Assembly (NCBI GenBank): GCA_018715025.1 | Contig: DVMK01000064.1 | Span: forward strand, 1 to 11,895 | Reading direction: 5' to 3' | Length of the DNA stretch: 11,895 bases | Source: Candidatus Caccousia avistercoris | Lineage (GTDB): Bacteria > Bacillota > Clostridia > Oscillospirales > Acutalibacteraceae | Part shown: positions 1 to 6,380 of the stretch, piece after piece | How the letters are laid out: each line of letters opens with the position of its first letter | Numbering within the stretch: the first letter of the stretch is position 1 | Program-made: the position numbers and the translations under genes | Notes under the pieces: model-generated | The model's input: the letters and a program-made list of their open reading frames with translations, nothing else | Told to the model about the DNA's origin: nothing | Database searches by the model: none

Positions 1-321
1 TCCAGTGCCTTCTGGGATCGTTTCAAAGGCTTTCTCCAGCATAGAGATCACCATTCCGAGCACCGGTCGATTCGAGATCGTATAGCTGACCAGATCCTCG
101 CTGCACAGATCTAAAACGGGAGAAAGGTACAGCTTCTCACCGAACAAAGAGAACTCAGTTACATCGGTAACCCATTTCTGATTTGGCTTCTCCGCGTAGA
201 AGTCCCTTTCCAGAAGATTTGGAGCGATTTTTCCAACTTCGCCTTTGTAAGAACGATACTTCTTCATCCGTACTTTACTGCTTAAGCCCAGCTGCTTCAT
301 CAGTTTCATGACGAGCTTATC
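1..321 (-). pseudogene. Truncated IS3-family (IS150-like) transposase OrfB fragment, running off the left edge
   Basis: Reading the minus strand, the frame encodes a stretch typical of IS3/IS150 OrfB: an MKQLGLSSKVRMKKYRSYKG block (end of the HTH_21 region), then KPNQKWVTDVTEF, FGEKLYLSPVLDLCS and an EDLVSYTISNRPVLG block. The Asp in WVTDVTEF is the first residue of the DDE triad of the integrase catalytic core. The second Asp and the Glu would lie beyond position 1. Recognisable similarity starts only near the KLVMKLMKQLGL segment (about 285-320). The frame stays open further upstream but the residues there no longer resemble the family, so the N-terminal half of OrfB and the partner OrfA are missing. 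No inverted repeat end is visible at the break, so this looks like an IS remnant and not an intact copy; the part outside the window may be complete. The family is sure; the exact break point is uncertain by some 20 bases. Confidence 0.85.
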
Positions 322-363
322 ACTTTGAAATGGGCTCCGGCAAAAAAATAAATTCATAACCCC

Positions 364-402
364 GCGCCTGCGGCGGGCAGATCGCGCGCTGGCCGCTTCC
401 TG
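364..402. repeat. Direct repeat copy 1 (39 bp)
   Basis: This copy starts GCGCCTGCGGCGGGCAGATC and ends GCTTCCTG. It matches the segment at 481-519 at 37 of 39 positions, in the same orientation and 117 bp apart. The flanks of the two copies diverge at once, so this is a true short unit and not part of a longer tandem duplication. It may be a dispersed intergenic repeat; that needs the rest of the genome to decide. Confidence 0.7.
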
Positions 403-480
403 CGGCCTTGGGATGAGTGGGGCACACCGGCGCAGCGCCCGCGTTCTTTTCACGGTTGTGTACGGCTTCACAGCTGCTTC

Positions 481-519
481 GCGCCTGCGGCGAGCAGATC
501 GCGCGCTGGCCGCCTCCTG
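481..519. repeat. Direct repeat copy 2 (39 bp)
   Basis: This copy starts GCGCCTGCGGCGAGCAGATC and ends GCCTCCTG. It differs from the copy at 364-402 by one G/A and one T/C change. It sits 36 bp before the 556-598 hairpin, while copy 1 has no hairpin at that distance. Confidence 0.7.
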
Positions 520-555
520 ATGAGCGGCTGTGCGTTCGTGCCTCAACCAGACAAG

Positions 556-598
556 AAAACGGCGGTTCTGGAACATCGATTTCAGAGCCGCCGTTTTT
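556..598. terminator. Long hairpin with T tracts on both sides (bidirectional terminator-like)
   Basis: AAAACGGCGGTTCTG (556-570) pairs with CAGAGCCGCCGTTTT (583-597): 15 pairs with one wobble or mismatch and a 12-nt loop. The A run at the left and the T run at the right give a U tract in either direction. No complete plus-strand gene lies upstream in the window and the nearest minus-strand reading is antisense, so the transcript it ends is not obvious. It could be a solitary terminator left from a lost gene, or part of a dispersed hairpin repeat. Confidence 0.55.
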
Positions 599-700
599 CT
601 GTGCGGCTGCGCCCTGCCGGTAAAACGGCGCTTCCTTCCATGCCAGTGTGTAAAAAGGGCTGTCTGCTTTTTGAGCGGTATGCTTTTCTCCAAATTTTTG

Positions 701-729
701 TTGACTTTTCCCATCGATTGTTTTATAGT
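701..729 (+). promoter_or_regulatory. Sigma-A promoter for the DUF4185 gene
   Basis: The -35 box TTGACT (701-706) and the -10 box TATAGT (724-729) are separated by exactly 17 nt, each one base from consensus, in an A/T-rich patch within GC-rich surroundings. Transcription would start near 736, leaving a 5' leader of about 110 nt before the ATG at 845. A second TATAAA at 736-741 lacks a matched -35 box. Confidence 0.7.
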
Positions 730-844
730 ACGGATTATAAAATGTGGATTCGATTTCACATTTTGCTGCCGCCGGAACGGATGGCGGAAAACAGCCGCCG
801 TTGGCAGAAGGAATTGCCCTGACAGGGCTGAAAGGGTGAAAGGA

Positions 845-1906
845 ATGCTTCCCATAAAAAAAGCGAAAATTGAAAAGGTGAGCACGGTTTTGACAGAAAG
901 CGACGGGGATCTGTGGCCCTGCGCCTGGGGCGACGACGATATGCTCTACACGGCCAACGGGGACGGAAAGGGGTTCGATCTTTCTGCTCCCTGGACAGAC
1001 ATCGTGGTCAACCGGATTGAGGGGATGCCGGGAAGCCTGAAGGGGGAACGGCTGACCGGAACAGAAGGGGTAGGGCCTGTTTTTGCAGACCCGGAAAAAT
1101 ACAACCGGAAGCCTACCGGCATGCTGTGCGCCGGCGGCGTTCTTTACCTGGCGGTTCAAAATCTGAACAAATGCCCGGAGCATGGGATTTTTGACGACGC
1201 GCCCTGCGCCACCATCTGTATGTCGCGGGACAAAGGGCGCACCTGGGAATTCGACCCGAAAGCCCCCATGTTCGATCACTACCAGTTCACCACCATCATG
1301 TTCCTGGATTACGGGAAAAATAACGAAGCCAGTCCGGACGGATACGTATACGCCTACGGCCTTGACTATAACTGGCGCGCTTCCTTCTGCAAAAGCGTGA
1401 AGGATCCGGTGGACCTGTTCCTGGCGCGGGTGGAGCCTTCCAAAGTGATGGACAGAGAGGCCTGGGAGTTTTTCGCCGGGCAGAAGGAGGGAAAGCCTGT
1501 CTTTGTCCGCGACATCAGCCAAAAGGTTCCCGTGCTCACCGACGCCCGGCGGGTGCCTGTGAAGCCCCCGAAGGATTTGGCTGACAAGCCGATGGGGATG
1601 AGTGTGATTTCCCAGGGCAGCGTGGTGTACAACGCGCCTCTTCAAAGGTATCTCTACACCTCCTGGACGGAAAATACCTTTGAATTTTATGAATCCCCGA
1701 CGCCGTGGGGGCCCTTCACCCGTTTCTTTTCCTATGACTTCGGCTTTTACCCCTGGGGCGAGGAATGCTATGGAGGGTACGCCACGGTCATTCCGTCCAA
1801 ATTTATCAGCGAGGACGGAAAAACCATGTACGTGGTCAGCGCTACCTTTGCCGGGGGCGTTAAGAGCTATGCCTTCCACATGCGCCGCCTGCAGGTAGAG
1901 CTGTAA
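845..1906 (+). CDS. DUF4185 / BNR-repeat beta-propeller-like protein
   Basis: This is a 353-residue protein of unknown specific role. The N-terminal part (about residues 15-62) has the pattern DGDLWPCAWGDDDMLYTANGDG followed by a VNRI.G motif, typical of DUF4185 proteins, which resemble glycosidase-like beta-propellers. SRDKGRTWEF (127-136) fits an Asp-box (S-x-D-x-G-x-T-W) of the sialidase/BNR type. Repeated aromatic strands follow, such as DGYVYAYGLDYNW and the segment around YGGYATVIPSKF near the C-terminus. There is no signal peptide or membrane helix, so it is predicted to be cytoplasmic, unusual for a secreted glycan hydrolase. The ATG at 845 is chosen because AAAGGG lies 8 nt upstream and the DUF4185-like part begins soon after; the frame is open further upstream to 530 but that extension is repeat-derived and unlike the family. 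It has its own promoter and no cotranscribed partner. Activity on sugars is possible but not shown. The family call is made from memory of motif patterns. Confidence 0.8.
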   Translation: MLPIKKAKIEKVSTVLTESDGDLWPCAWGDDDMLYTANGDGKGFDLSAPWTDIVVNRIEGMPGSLKGERLTGTEGVGPVFADPEKYNRKPTGMLCAGGVLYLAVQNLNKCPEHGIFDDAPCATICMSRDKGRTWEFDPKAPMFDHYQFTTIMFLDYGKNNEASPDGYVYAYGLDYNWRASFCKSVKDPVDLFLARVEPSKVMDREAWEFFAGQKEGKPVFVRDISQKVPVLTDARRVPVKPPKDLADKPMGMSVISQGSVVYNAPLQRYLYTSWTENTFEFYESPTPWGPFTRFFSYDFGFYPWGEECYGGYATVIPSKFISEDGKTMYVVSATFAGGVKSYAFHMRRLQVEL

Positions 1907-1912
1907 GGGGTA

Positions 1913-1932
1913 CGGCGGCAAGCCGCCCGCCG
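1913..1932 (+). terminator. Weak hairpin after the DUF4185 gene
   Basis: CGGCGG (1913-1918) can pair with CCGCCG (1927-1932) just after the stop codon. Only a short, broken T tract follows (TTT, then ATTTT). It may end the upstream transcript inefficiently; the leu promoter begins 19 nt later. Confidence 0.3.
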
Positions 1933-1950
1933 GTTTCCCAATTTTCTCCC

Positions 1951-1979
1951 TTGACAATCCCGGTTTTGCGATTTATAAT
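1951..1979 (+). promoter_or_regulatory. Consensus sigma-A promoter of the leu operon
   Basis: TTGACA (1951-1956) and TATAAT (1974-1979) match both consensus hexamers perfectly with the ideal 17-nt spacer. Transcription should start near 1986, just before the T-box leader. Such a strong promoter suits a system in which control is left to termination in the leader. Confidence 0.9.
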
Positions 1980-1985
1980 AATACC

Positions 1986-2264
1986 AACAAAAATTGATTT
2001 TCAAAAGGCGATGAAGGGAACAAGACGCTTTCAAGTGCCTCAGAGAGCCGGCGGGCGGTGCGAGCCGGCGGACTTGGCTGTGTGCATAGCTCATCCCGGA
2101 GCCGCCGGCCCCAGGCAGCAGCGTAAGGCCGGCCGCAGCGGCAGCGTTACAGGCCAAAGCCTTGACAGAGGCTTGAGGGTGCGCTCTGCGCACTGAATTT
2201 GGGTGGTACCGCGGATGAAATCATTCGCCCCGAACTTTCCATTCGAGAGTTCGGGGCTTTTTTG
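1986..2264 (+). ncRNA. T-box riboswitch leader, leucine-specific
   Basis: The leader senses tRNA-Leu charging and controls leuA. The diagnostic T-box sequence GGGTGGTACCGCGG is at 2201-2214, with the UGGU bulge (2204-2207) complementary to an ACCA tRNA end, as for tRNA-Leu with discriminator A. Stem I carries the CAGAGAG motif (2041-2047) and an apical GCCGGC/GCCGGC helix (2048-2053 with 2064-2069) with a GGTG loop. The 3' side of the specifier loop reads ATAG-CTC-A-TCCCGGAG, placing the specifier codon CTC (Leu) at 2090-2092 with the usual following purine. A stem III hairpin GTGCGC/GCGCAC (2179-2193) directly precedes the antiterminator. The antiterminator can form by pairing GCGGATGA (2211-2218) with TCATTCGC (2221-2228) plus GGG with CCC around the bulge, which excludes the terminator. 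Uncharged tRNA-Leu is expected to switch transcription on. Confidence 0.92.
2227..2263 (+). terminator. T-box-controlled intrinsic terminator
   Basis: GCCCCGAACT (2227-2236) pairs perfectly with AGTTCGGGGC (2248-2257) over an 11-nt loop and is followed by six T residues. Its left arm shares bases with the antiterminator, the usual mutually exclusive switch. It lies 25 nt before the leuA ribosome binding site. Confidence 0.9.
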
Positions 2265-2301
2265 TACCCCGCTCTCTCAGGCATGACAGGAGGTTTTTCT
2301 T

Positions 2302-3999
2302 ATGTTGTATGAAGGCTGCAAAAAGTACATCCCCTTCCAGCCGGTTTCTCTGCCGGACCGCACCTGGCCGGAAAAGACCATCACCAAGGCCCCGGTTTGG
2401 TGCAGCGTAGACCTGCGGGACGGCAACCAGGCTCTCATCGACCCCATGAATCTGGAGGAAAAGCTGCTGTTCTTCCAAACCCTGGTAGAGATTGGCTTTA
2501 AAGAGATTGAAATCGGCTTCCCCTCCGCCTCGGAAACGGAATATGAGATCTGCCGCACCCTGATAGAGCGGAATTTGATCCCGGACGATGTGACCATCCA
2601 GGTGCTGGTACAGTGCCGGCCCCATTTGATTAAGCGCACCTTTGAGGCGATTGACGGGGCGAAGAATGTGATTGTCCATTTTTACAATTCCACCTCCACG
2701 CTGCAGCGCAAGGTGGTGTTCAAGACAGACATGCAGGGCGTCATTGACATCGCCGTGGAGGGCGCGAAGCTGGTGCGGGAGCTGACCGAGCAGGAGATTG
2801 CCCGCACCGGGGCAAACATCCGCTACGAATATTCGCCGGAAAGCTTTTCCGGCACAGAGATGGACAACGCGGTCCTCATCTGCGAAAAGGTTCTGGAGAC
2901 CCTGGGGGCCACGCCGGAGAAGAAGGTTATTTTGAACCTGCCCAACACGGTGGAAATGTCAACCCCCAACCATCACGCAGATCAGATTGAATACTTCTGC
3001 CGCCACCTGAAAAACCGGGACTGCGCCATCATCAGCCTGCACCCCCACAACGACCGGGGAACCGGCACCGCCGCCACCGAGCTGGGCCTCATGGCCGGGG
3101 CGGAGCGGGTGGAGGGCACCCTGTTCGGCAACGGGGAGCGCACCGGCAACGCTGACATTATGAATGTGGCGCTGAATATGTACTCCCAGGGGGTAGACCC
3201 AGAGCTGGATTTCTCCGACATCCGCCGCGTCCGCGAGATTTATGAAAAATGCACCCGCATGGCGGTGCCGCCCCGTTACCCCTACGCGGGGGATTTGGTG
3301 TTCACCGCTTTCTCCGGTTCCCATCAGGACGCCATCAGCAAGGGAATCAAATATATGCAGGACAGCGGCACGCCTTATTGGGAGGTTCCCTACCTGCCCA
3401 TCGACCCGGCGGACATTGGCCGCAAGTACGAGCCCATCATCCGCATCAACAGCCAGTCGGGCAAGGGCGGCGCGGCCTTCGTCATGCAGCAGAGCTTTGG
3501 CTACGAGCTTCCCAAGGCCATGCACCCCGAGTTCGGCGCCCTGGTAAAGGCCGCCTGCGACGAGGCGGGCCGCGAGCTTCAGCCGGAAGAGATTTTCAGC
3601 ATTTTCCGCAGGGAATATCTGGAAATCAAATATCCGTACAATTTGAAGCAGTATAAGCTGTACGAAGAGAACGACATGGAGCGCGACGACACGGTGGTGC
3701 ATTTCGAGGGCAACCTCCGCTTCCGCCATGAGGATCACCTCATCAGCGGGAAGGGCAACGGCCCCATCGCCGCCTTCTTCAACGCCCTGCGCTCGGTGGG
3801 CATCACCGATTATAAGTTCGTTTCCTACAGCGAGCACGCCGTGGATGCCGGCGCGGATTCCAAGGCGCTGTCGTACATTCAGCTGAAGGGGCCCGACGGC
3901 AGACCGGTGTTCGGCGTGGGCATGGACGGCAACATCAGCCTGGCTTCCATCAAGGGCATCATCTGCGCCATCAACCGGGCGTCCGGCGAGCATAAATAA
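2302..3999 (+). CDS. leuA: 2-isopropylmalate synthase, long form
   Basis: This enzyme condenses acetyl-CoA with 2-oxoisovalerate to 2-isopropylmalate, the committed step of leucine synthesis, in the cytoplasm. The 565-residue length and motifs such as WCSVDLRDGNQAL (33-45) and PYWEVPYLPIDPADIG fit the long form also found in yeast and mycobacteria. The TIM-barrel catalytic part carries Arg39/Asp40, a metal-binding HPHND (247-251), and GTLFGNGERTGNADI (272-286). The C-terminal part (about 425-560) is the LeuA dimer/regulatory domain, with ISLASIKGIICAINRA at its end, where leucine feedback inhibition acts in the family. AGGAGG (2288-2293) lies 8 nt before the ATG. It is the first gene after the leucine T-box; leuB follows after 12 nt. 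No frameshift or missing catalytic residue is seen. Confidence 0.97.
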   Translation: MLYEGCKKYIPFQPVSLPDRTWPEKTITKAPVWCSVDLRDGNQALIDPMNLEEKLLFFQTLVEIGFKEIEIGFPSASETEYEICRTLIERNLIPDDVTIQVLVQCRPHLIKRTFEAIDGAKNVIVHFYNSTSTLQRKVVFKTDMQGVIDIAVEGAKLVRELTEQEIARTGANIRYEYSPESFSGTEMDNAVLICEKVLETLGATPEKKVILNLPNTVEMSTPNHHADQIEYFCRHLKNRDCAIISLHPHNDRGTGTAATELGLMAGAERVEGTLFGNGERTGNADIMNVALNMYSQGVDPELDFSDIRRVREIYEKCTRMAVPPRYPYAGDLVFTAFSGSHQDAISKGIKYMQDSGTPYWEVPYLPIDPADIGRKYEPIIRINSQSGKGGAAFVMQQSFGYELPKAMHPEFGALVKAACDEAGRELQPEEIFSIFRREYLEIKYPYNLKQYKLYEENDMERDDTVVHFEGNLRFRHEDHLISGKGNGPIAAFFNALRSVGITDYKFVSYSEHAVDAGADSKALSYIQLKGPDGRPVFGVGMDGNISLASIKGIICAINRASGEHK

Positions 4000-4011
4000 G
4001 GAGGGAAACCC

Positions 4012-5085
4012 ATGAGGGAATACAACATTGCAGTTCTGAAGGGCGACGGCATCGGCCCTGAAATTGTGGAGGAGGCCATCCGCGTTCTGGACCGGGCCGG
4101 GGAAAAATTCGGCTTCCGCCTTCGCTACCATTATGCCCTGCTGGGCGGGTGCGCCATTGACGAGACAGGCGTTCCCCTTCCCCAAGAGACGGTTGACGCC
4201 TGCAAGGCCGCCGATTCCACCCTGCTGGGAGCGGTGGGCGGCCCTAAGTGGGACGGCGTCCCCGGCGACCGCAGGCCGGAAAAGGGGCTGCTGGGCATTC
4301 GGGGGGCGCTGGGGCTGTTCGCCAACCTGCGCCCGGCGGTGATTTTCCCCGAGCTGCGGGAGGCTTCCCCCCTGCGGCCCGAAATCATCGGCAGCGGCCT
4401 TGACATCCTGGTGGTGCGGGAGCTCACCGGCGGCATCTATTTCGGCGAGCGGGGCCGCCGCACCGTAGAGGGGGCCGAGGCGGCCTACGACACCGAGCAG
4501 TACACCGTGCCGGAAATTGAGCGCATTGCCCGGGTGGCCTTCCAAATGGCCCGCAAGCGTCAGAAGCGGGTGTGCAGCGTAGACAAGGCCAACGTGCTGG
4601 AAAGCTCCCGCCTGTGGCGCTCGGTGGTCGCCCGCATAGGGGAGGAGGAGTTCCCCGACGTGGCGCTGTCTCACATGTATGTGGACAACTGCGCCATGCA
4701 GCTGGTGCGCAATCCGGGCCAGTTTGATGTGATTGTCACCTCCAATATCTTTGGCGATATTCTGTCTGACGAGGCCTCTATGATCAGCGGCAGCATCGGC
4801 ATGCTGGCCAGCGCCAGCCTTGGCGCAGGTAAGGCCGGCCTGTATGAGCCCATTCACGGCTCTGCCCCTGACATTGCGGGCACCGGCAGGGCGAATCCGC
4901 TGGCTACCATCCTTTCCGCCGCCATGATGCTCCGCTATTCCCTGGAGGAGCCGGAGGCCGCCGCCGCCATAGAGGCCGCTGTCTCCCAGGCGCTGAAAAC
5001 CGCCCGCACCGCCGATATTTGGACGGAGGGGACCCGGCAGGTTTCTTGCAAGGAGATGGGCGCCCTGGTGTGCGAGGCGCTGTAA
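4012..5085 (+). CDS. leuB: 3-isopropylmalate dehydrogenase
   Basis: This NAD-dependent enzyme oxidatively decarboxylates 3-isopropylmalate to 2-oxoisocaproate, the last precursor before leucine. At 357 residues it has the usual length. It shows GDGIGPEI near the N-terminus (11-18), the substrate-binding RELTGGIYFGERG (136-148), the catalytic VDKANVLESS with Lys192, VDN with Asp225, and the metal-binding aspartates in NIFGDILSDEA (Asp249, Asp253). GLYEPIHGSAPDIAG (277-290) is the cofactor-binding signature. AAGGAGGG (3998-4005) overlaps the leuA stop and lies 6 nt before the ATG. The isomerase genes leuC and leuD, often placed between leuA and leuB in Bacillota, are absent here, so the isomerase step must be encoded elsewhere or supplied another way. 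Confidence 0.97.
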   Translation: MREYNIAVLKGDGIGPEIVEEAIRVLDRAGEKFGFRLRYHYALLGGCAIDETGVPLPQETVDACKAADSTLLGAVGGPKWDGVPGDRRPEKGLLGIRGALGLFANLRPAVIFPELREASPLRPEIIGSGLDILVVRELTGGIYFGERGRRTVEGAEAAYDTEQYTVPEIERIARVAFQMARKRQKRVCSVDKANVLESSRLWRSVVARIGEEEFPDVALSHMYVDNCAMQLVRNPGQFDVIVTSNIFGDILSDEASMISGSIGMLASASLGAGKAGLYEPIHGSAPDIAGTGRANPLATILSAAMMLRYSLEEPEAAAAIEAAVSQALKTARTADIWTEGTRQVSCKEMGALVCEAL

Positions 5086-5118
5086 CCTGCCCCTCCGCCA
5101 ACCCGTTCATTAATATTC

Positions 5119-5148
5119 CCAGCCCGGGGGACGCTTCTCCCGGGCTGG
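5119..5148 (+). promoter_or_regulatory. Intergenic GC-rich hairpin between leuB and azlC
   Basis: CCAGCCCGGG (5119-5128) pairs perfectly with CCCGGGCTGG (5139-5148), and three further pairs (one wobble) can close the stem on a CGCT loop. Only TTTG follows, so it lacks a proper U tract. It more likely acts as a partial terminator, pause or 3'-end protector that lowers expression of azlCD relative to leuAB. Confidence 0.5.
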
Positions 5149-5168
5149 TTTGCCGGAGTTTGAGATTC

Positions 5169-5894
5169 ATGAGTGAACAGCTGACCTTTCGCAAGGGCCT
5201 GAAAGACGGCCTTCCCATCTGCCTGGGCTACATAAGCGTTTCCTTCGCCTTCGGCATGATGGCCACCGAGGGGGGCCTGCCTGTGTGGATGGCCCTGCTC
5301 ATCTCCATGACAAACCTGACCTCTGCCGGGCAGTTTGCCGGGACAGAGCTGATCCTGGCGGGGGGCATGTACCTGGAGATTGCCGTTACCTCCTTTGTGA
5401 TCAACATCCGCTATATGCTGATGTCCCTCTCTTTGTCACAAAAGGTAGAATCCGCCATGACCACCCTGCAGCGGTGGGTGCTCTCTTTCGGAGTGACAGA
5501 TGAAATTTTTGCCGTTGCCATGCAGCAGAAGGGGGAGATCAACGCCCGTTATTTTTCCGGGCTGATCCTGACGCCCTATTTCGGCTGGGCCTTGGGCACC
5601 TTTCTGGGGGCGGCCGCCACCGGCATTCTGCCCGCCTCGGTGCGCAGCGCGCTGGGAATCGCCATTTATGGAATGTTCCTGGCCATCATCATCCCGCCGG
5701 CCCGCGCCTCCCGGCCTGTCCGCCGCGTGGTCATCCTTTCCGGGGCGCTGGCCTGCCTGTTCCACTGGGCGCCGGGCCTCAGCAGCCTTTCCAGCGGCTG
5801 GGTCATTATCATCTGCGCGGTGGCGGCCTCCGCCTTGGCCGCGCTTCGGTACCCGGTAGAGCCTGCCGCTGAGGAAGGGGGCGAGACCCCGTGA
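5169..5894 (+). CDS. azlC: AzlC family branched-chain amino acid exporter, large subunit
   Basis: This is a 241-residue integral membrane protein. AzlC with AzlD forms an exporter linked to branched-chain amino acids and azaleucine resistance in Bacillus subtilis. Family features seen are FRKGLKDGLPICLGY near the N-terminus, then SVSFAFGMMA and LTSAGQFAGTEL, then FVINIRYMLMSLSLS and FGVTDEIFAVA, with hydrophobic helices through the rest and a polar acidic tail. The ATG at 5169 is chosen because GGAG (5155-5158) lies 10 nt upstream and the family's N-terminus matches there. The frame is open upstream but that part overlaps leuB in another frame. The gene is 83 nt after leuB, across a hairpin, so it probably belongs to the same T-box-controlled operon. 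The stop overlaps the azlD start by 4 bases. The transported substrate in this organism is inferred from family and context. Confidence 0.9.
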   Translation: MSEQLTFRKGLKDGLPICLGYISVSFAFGMMATEGGLPVWMALLISMTNLTSAGQFAGTELILAGGMYLEIAVTSFVINIRYMLMSLSLSQKVESAMTTLQRWVLSFGVTDEIFAVAMQQKGEINARYFSGLILTPYFGWALGTFLGAAATGILPASVRSALGIAIYGMFLAIIIPPARASRPVRRVVILSGALACLFHWAPGLSSLSSGWVIIICAVAASALAALRYPVEPAAEEGGETP

Positions 5895-6220
5895 ATTACG
5901 CCTATGTGCTCACAGGCGTCCTCATTATGGCGCTTGTCACTTACGCCGTCCGGGTGCTGCCTCTGGCGGTGTTCCGAAAAAAAATCCATAACCGGTTCGT
6001 CCAGTCTTTTCTGTTTTACGTGCCCTACGCCGTCCTTTCCGCCATGACCTTCCCGGCCATTCTGGAATCCACCTCGAGCGGGTGGTCGGCGGCAGCCGGG
6101 CTGCTGGCGGCCGTGCTGCTGGCCTATAAGGGGAAGGGGCTGCTCACCGTGGCCCTGGGCGCCACTGCCGTGGTGTTCCTGGCAGAGCAGGCCATGGTGC
6201 TGGCAGGCTTCCCTCTCTGA
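5891..6220 (+). CDS. azlD: AzlD family branched-chain amino acid exporter, small subunit
   Basis: This is a 109-residue membrane protein with about four hydrophobic segments and the motif TYAVRVLPLAVF (17-28), typical of AzlD, followed by FVQSFLFYVPYAVLSAMTFPA. It is the small partner of AzlC and the two are predicted to form the exporter together. It starts with GTG at 5891, overlapping the azlC stop in GTGA, with a purine-rich GAGGAAGGGGG stretch upstream, so the two are translationally coupled. It is the last gene of the leu operon and is followed by a strong terminator. Confidence 0.92.
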   Translation: MNYAYVLTGVLIMALVTYAVRVLPLAVFRKKIHNRFVQSFLFYVPYAVLSAMTFPAILESTSSGWSAAAGLLAAVLLAYKGKGLLTVALGATAVVFLAEQAMVLAGFPL

Positions 6221-6252
6221 GAGGGCGGAAAAGAATTCCTGGCCTGACAGGT

Positions 6253-6291
6253 TTCCCGGGGGAGAAGGGCTTCTTCCCCGGGGATTTTTTT
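6253..6291 (+). terminator. Terminator of the leu-azl operon
   Basis: A hairpin of about 13 pairs (CCCGGGGGAGAA at 6255-6266 with TTCTTCCCCGGG at 6271-6282, one wobble) is followed by seven T residues (6285-6291). It lies 33 nt after the azlD stop and is a classic intrinsic terminator for plus-strand transcription. Confidence 0.9.
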
Positions 6292-6304
6292 GCCCGCGCC
6301 GCAG

Positions 6305-6358
6305 AAAAGGGCCCGGGGAGGCGGCCTTTCCAGCCGTTCCCCGGGCCCGGTATTTTTT
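6305..6358 (-). terminator. Terminator of the opposing arylacetate operon (bidirectional hairpin)
   Basis: GGGCCCGGGGA (6309-6319) pairs perfectly with TCCCCGGGCCC (6338-6348), and CGGC/GCCG extends it inward. On the minus strand the hairpin is followed by four U residues (AAAA at 6305-6308 on the plus strand). On the plus strand six T residues lie at 6353-6358, a few bases after the stem. It therefore ends the minus-strand operon 33 nt past its last stop and can act as a backup for the leu operon. Confidence 0.85.
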
Positions 6359-6380
6359 GATGCTTGCCGCTTTGGAAGCC

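Larger units (their letters stand above)
322..700. other. Gene-free spacer with direct repeats and a hairpin
   Basis: I find no credible gene between the IS remnant and the promoter at 701. The minus-strand open frame that crosses the stretch is antisense to the propeller gene and reads as low-complexity, Arg/Pro/Gly-rich sequence without family resemblance. The short plus-strand frames here lack convincing ribosome binding sites. What it does hold is a pair of 39-bp direct repeats and the 556-598 hairpin, each listed separately. The composition resembles an accumulated-repeat spacer next to an old insertion. Confidence 0.6.

Noticed and set aside
364..519. CRISPR array
   Set aside because: Only two repeat units occur, with a single 78-bp gap, no palindromic repeat and no cas genes.
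417..822. Short plus-strand open frames in the leading spacer
   Set aside because: They read through the repeats and the 556-598 hairpin and have no ribosome binding site or recognisable product.
530..844. Longer N-terminus for the DUF4185 gene
   Set aside because: The extension spans the hairpin and the promoter at 701-729, which would leave the start outside the transcript.
320..1957. A 545-residue open frame on the minus strand
   Set aside because: It is antisense to the DUF4185 gene, has low-complexity Arg/Pro/His-rich sequence and no family resemblance; high GC at third positions keeps antisense frames open.
2090..2095. Isoleucine specifier (ATC at 2093-2095) in the T-box
   Set aside because: It would be followed by C where a purine is usual, and it does not fit leuA; CTC at 2090-2092 fits position, purine and gene.
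2959..4857. A 632-residue open frame on the minus strand
   Set aside because: It lies antisense to the leuA-leuB genes, which have clear family motifs; its sequence is His/Ala/Gly-rich and typical of an antisense shadow.
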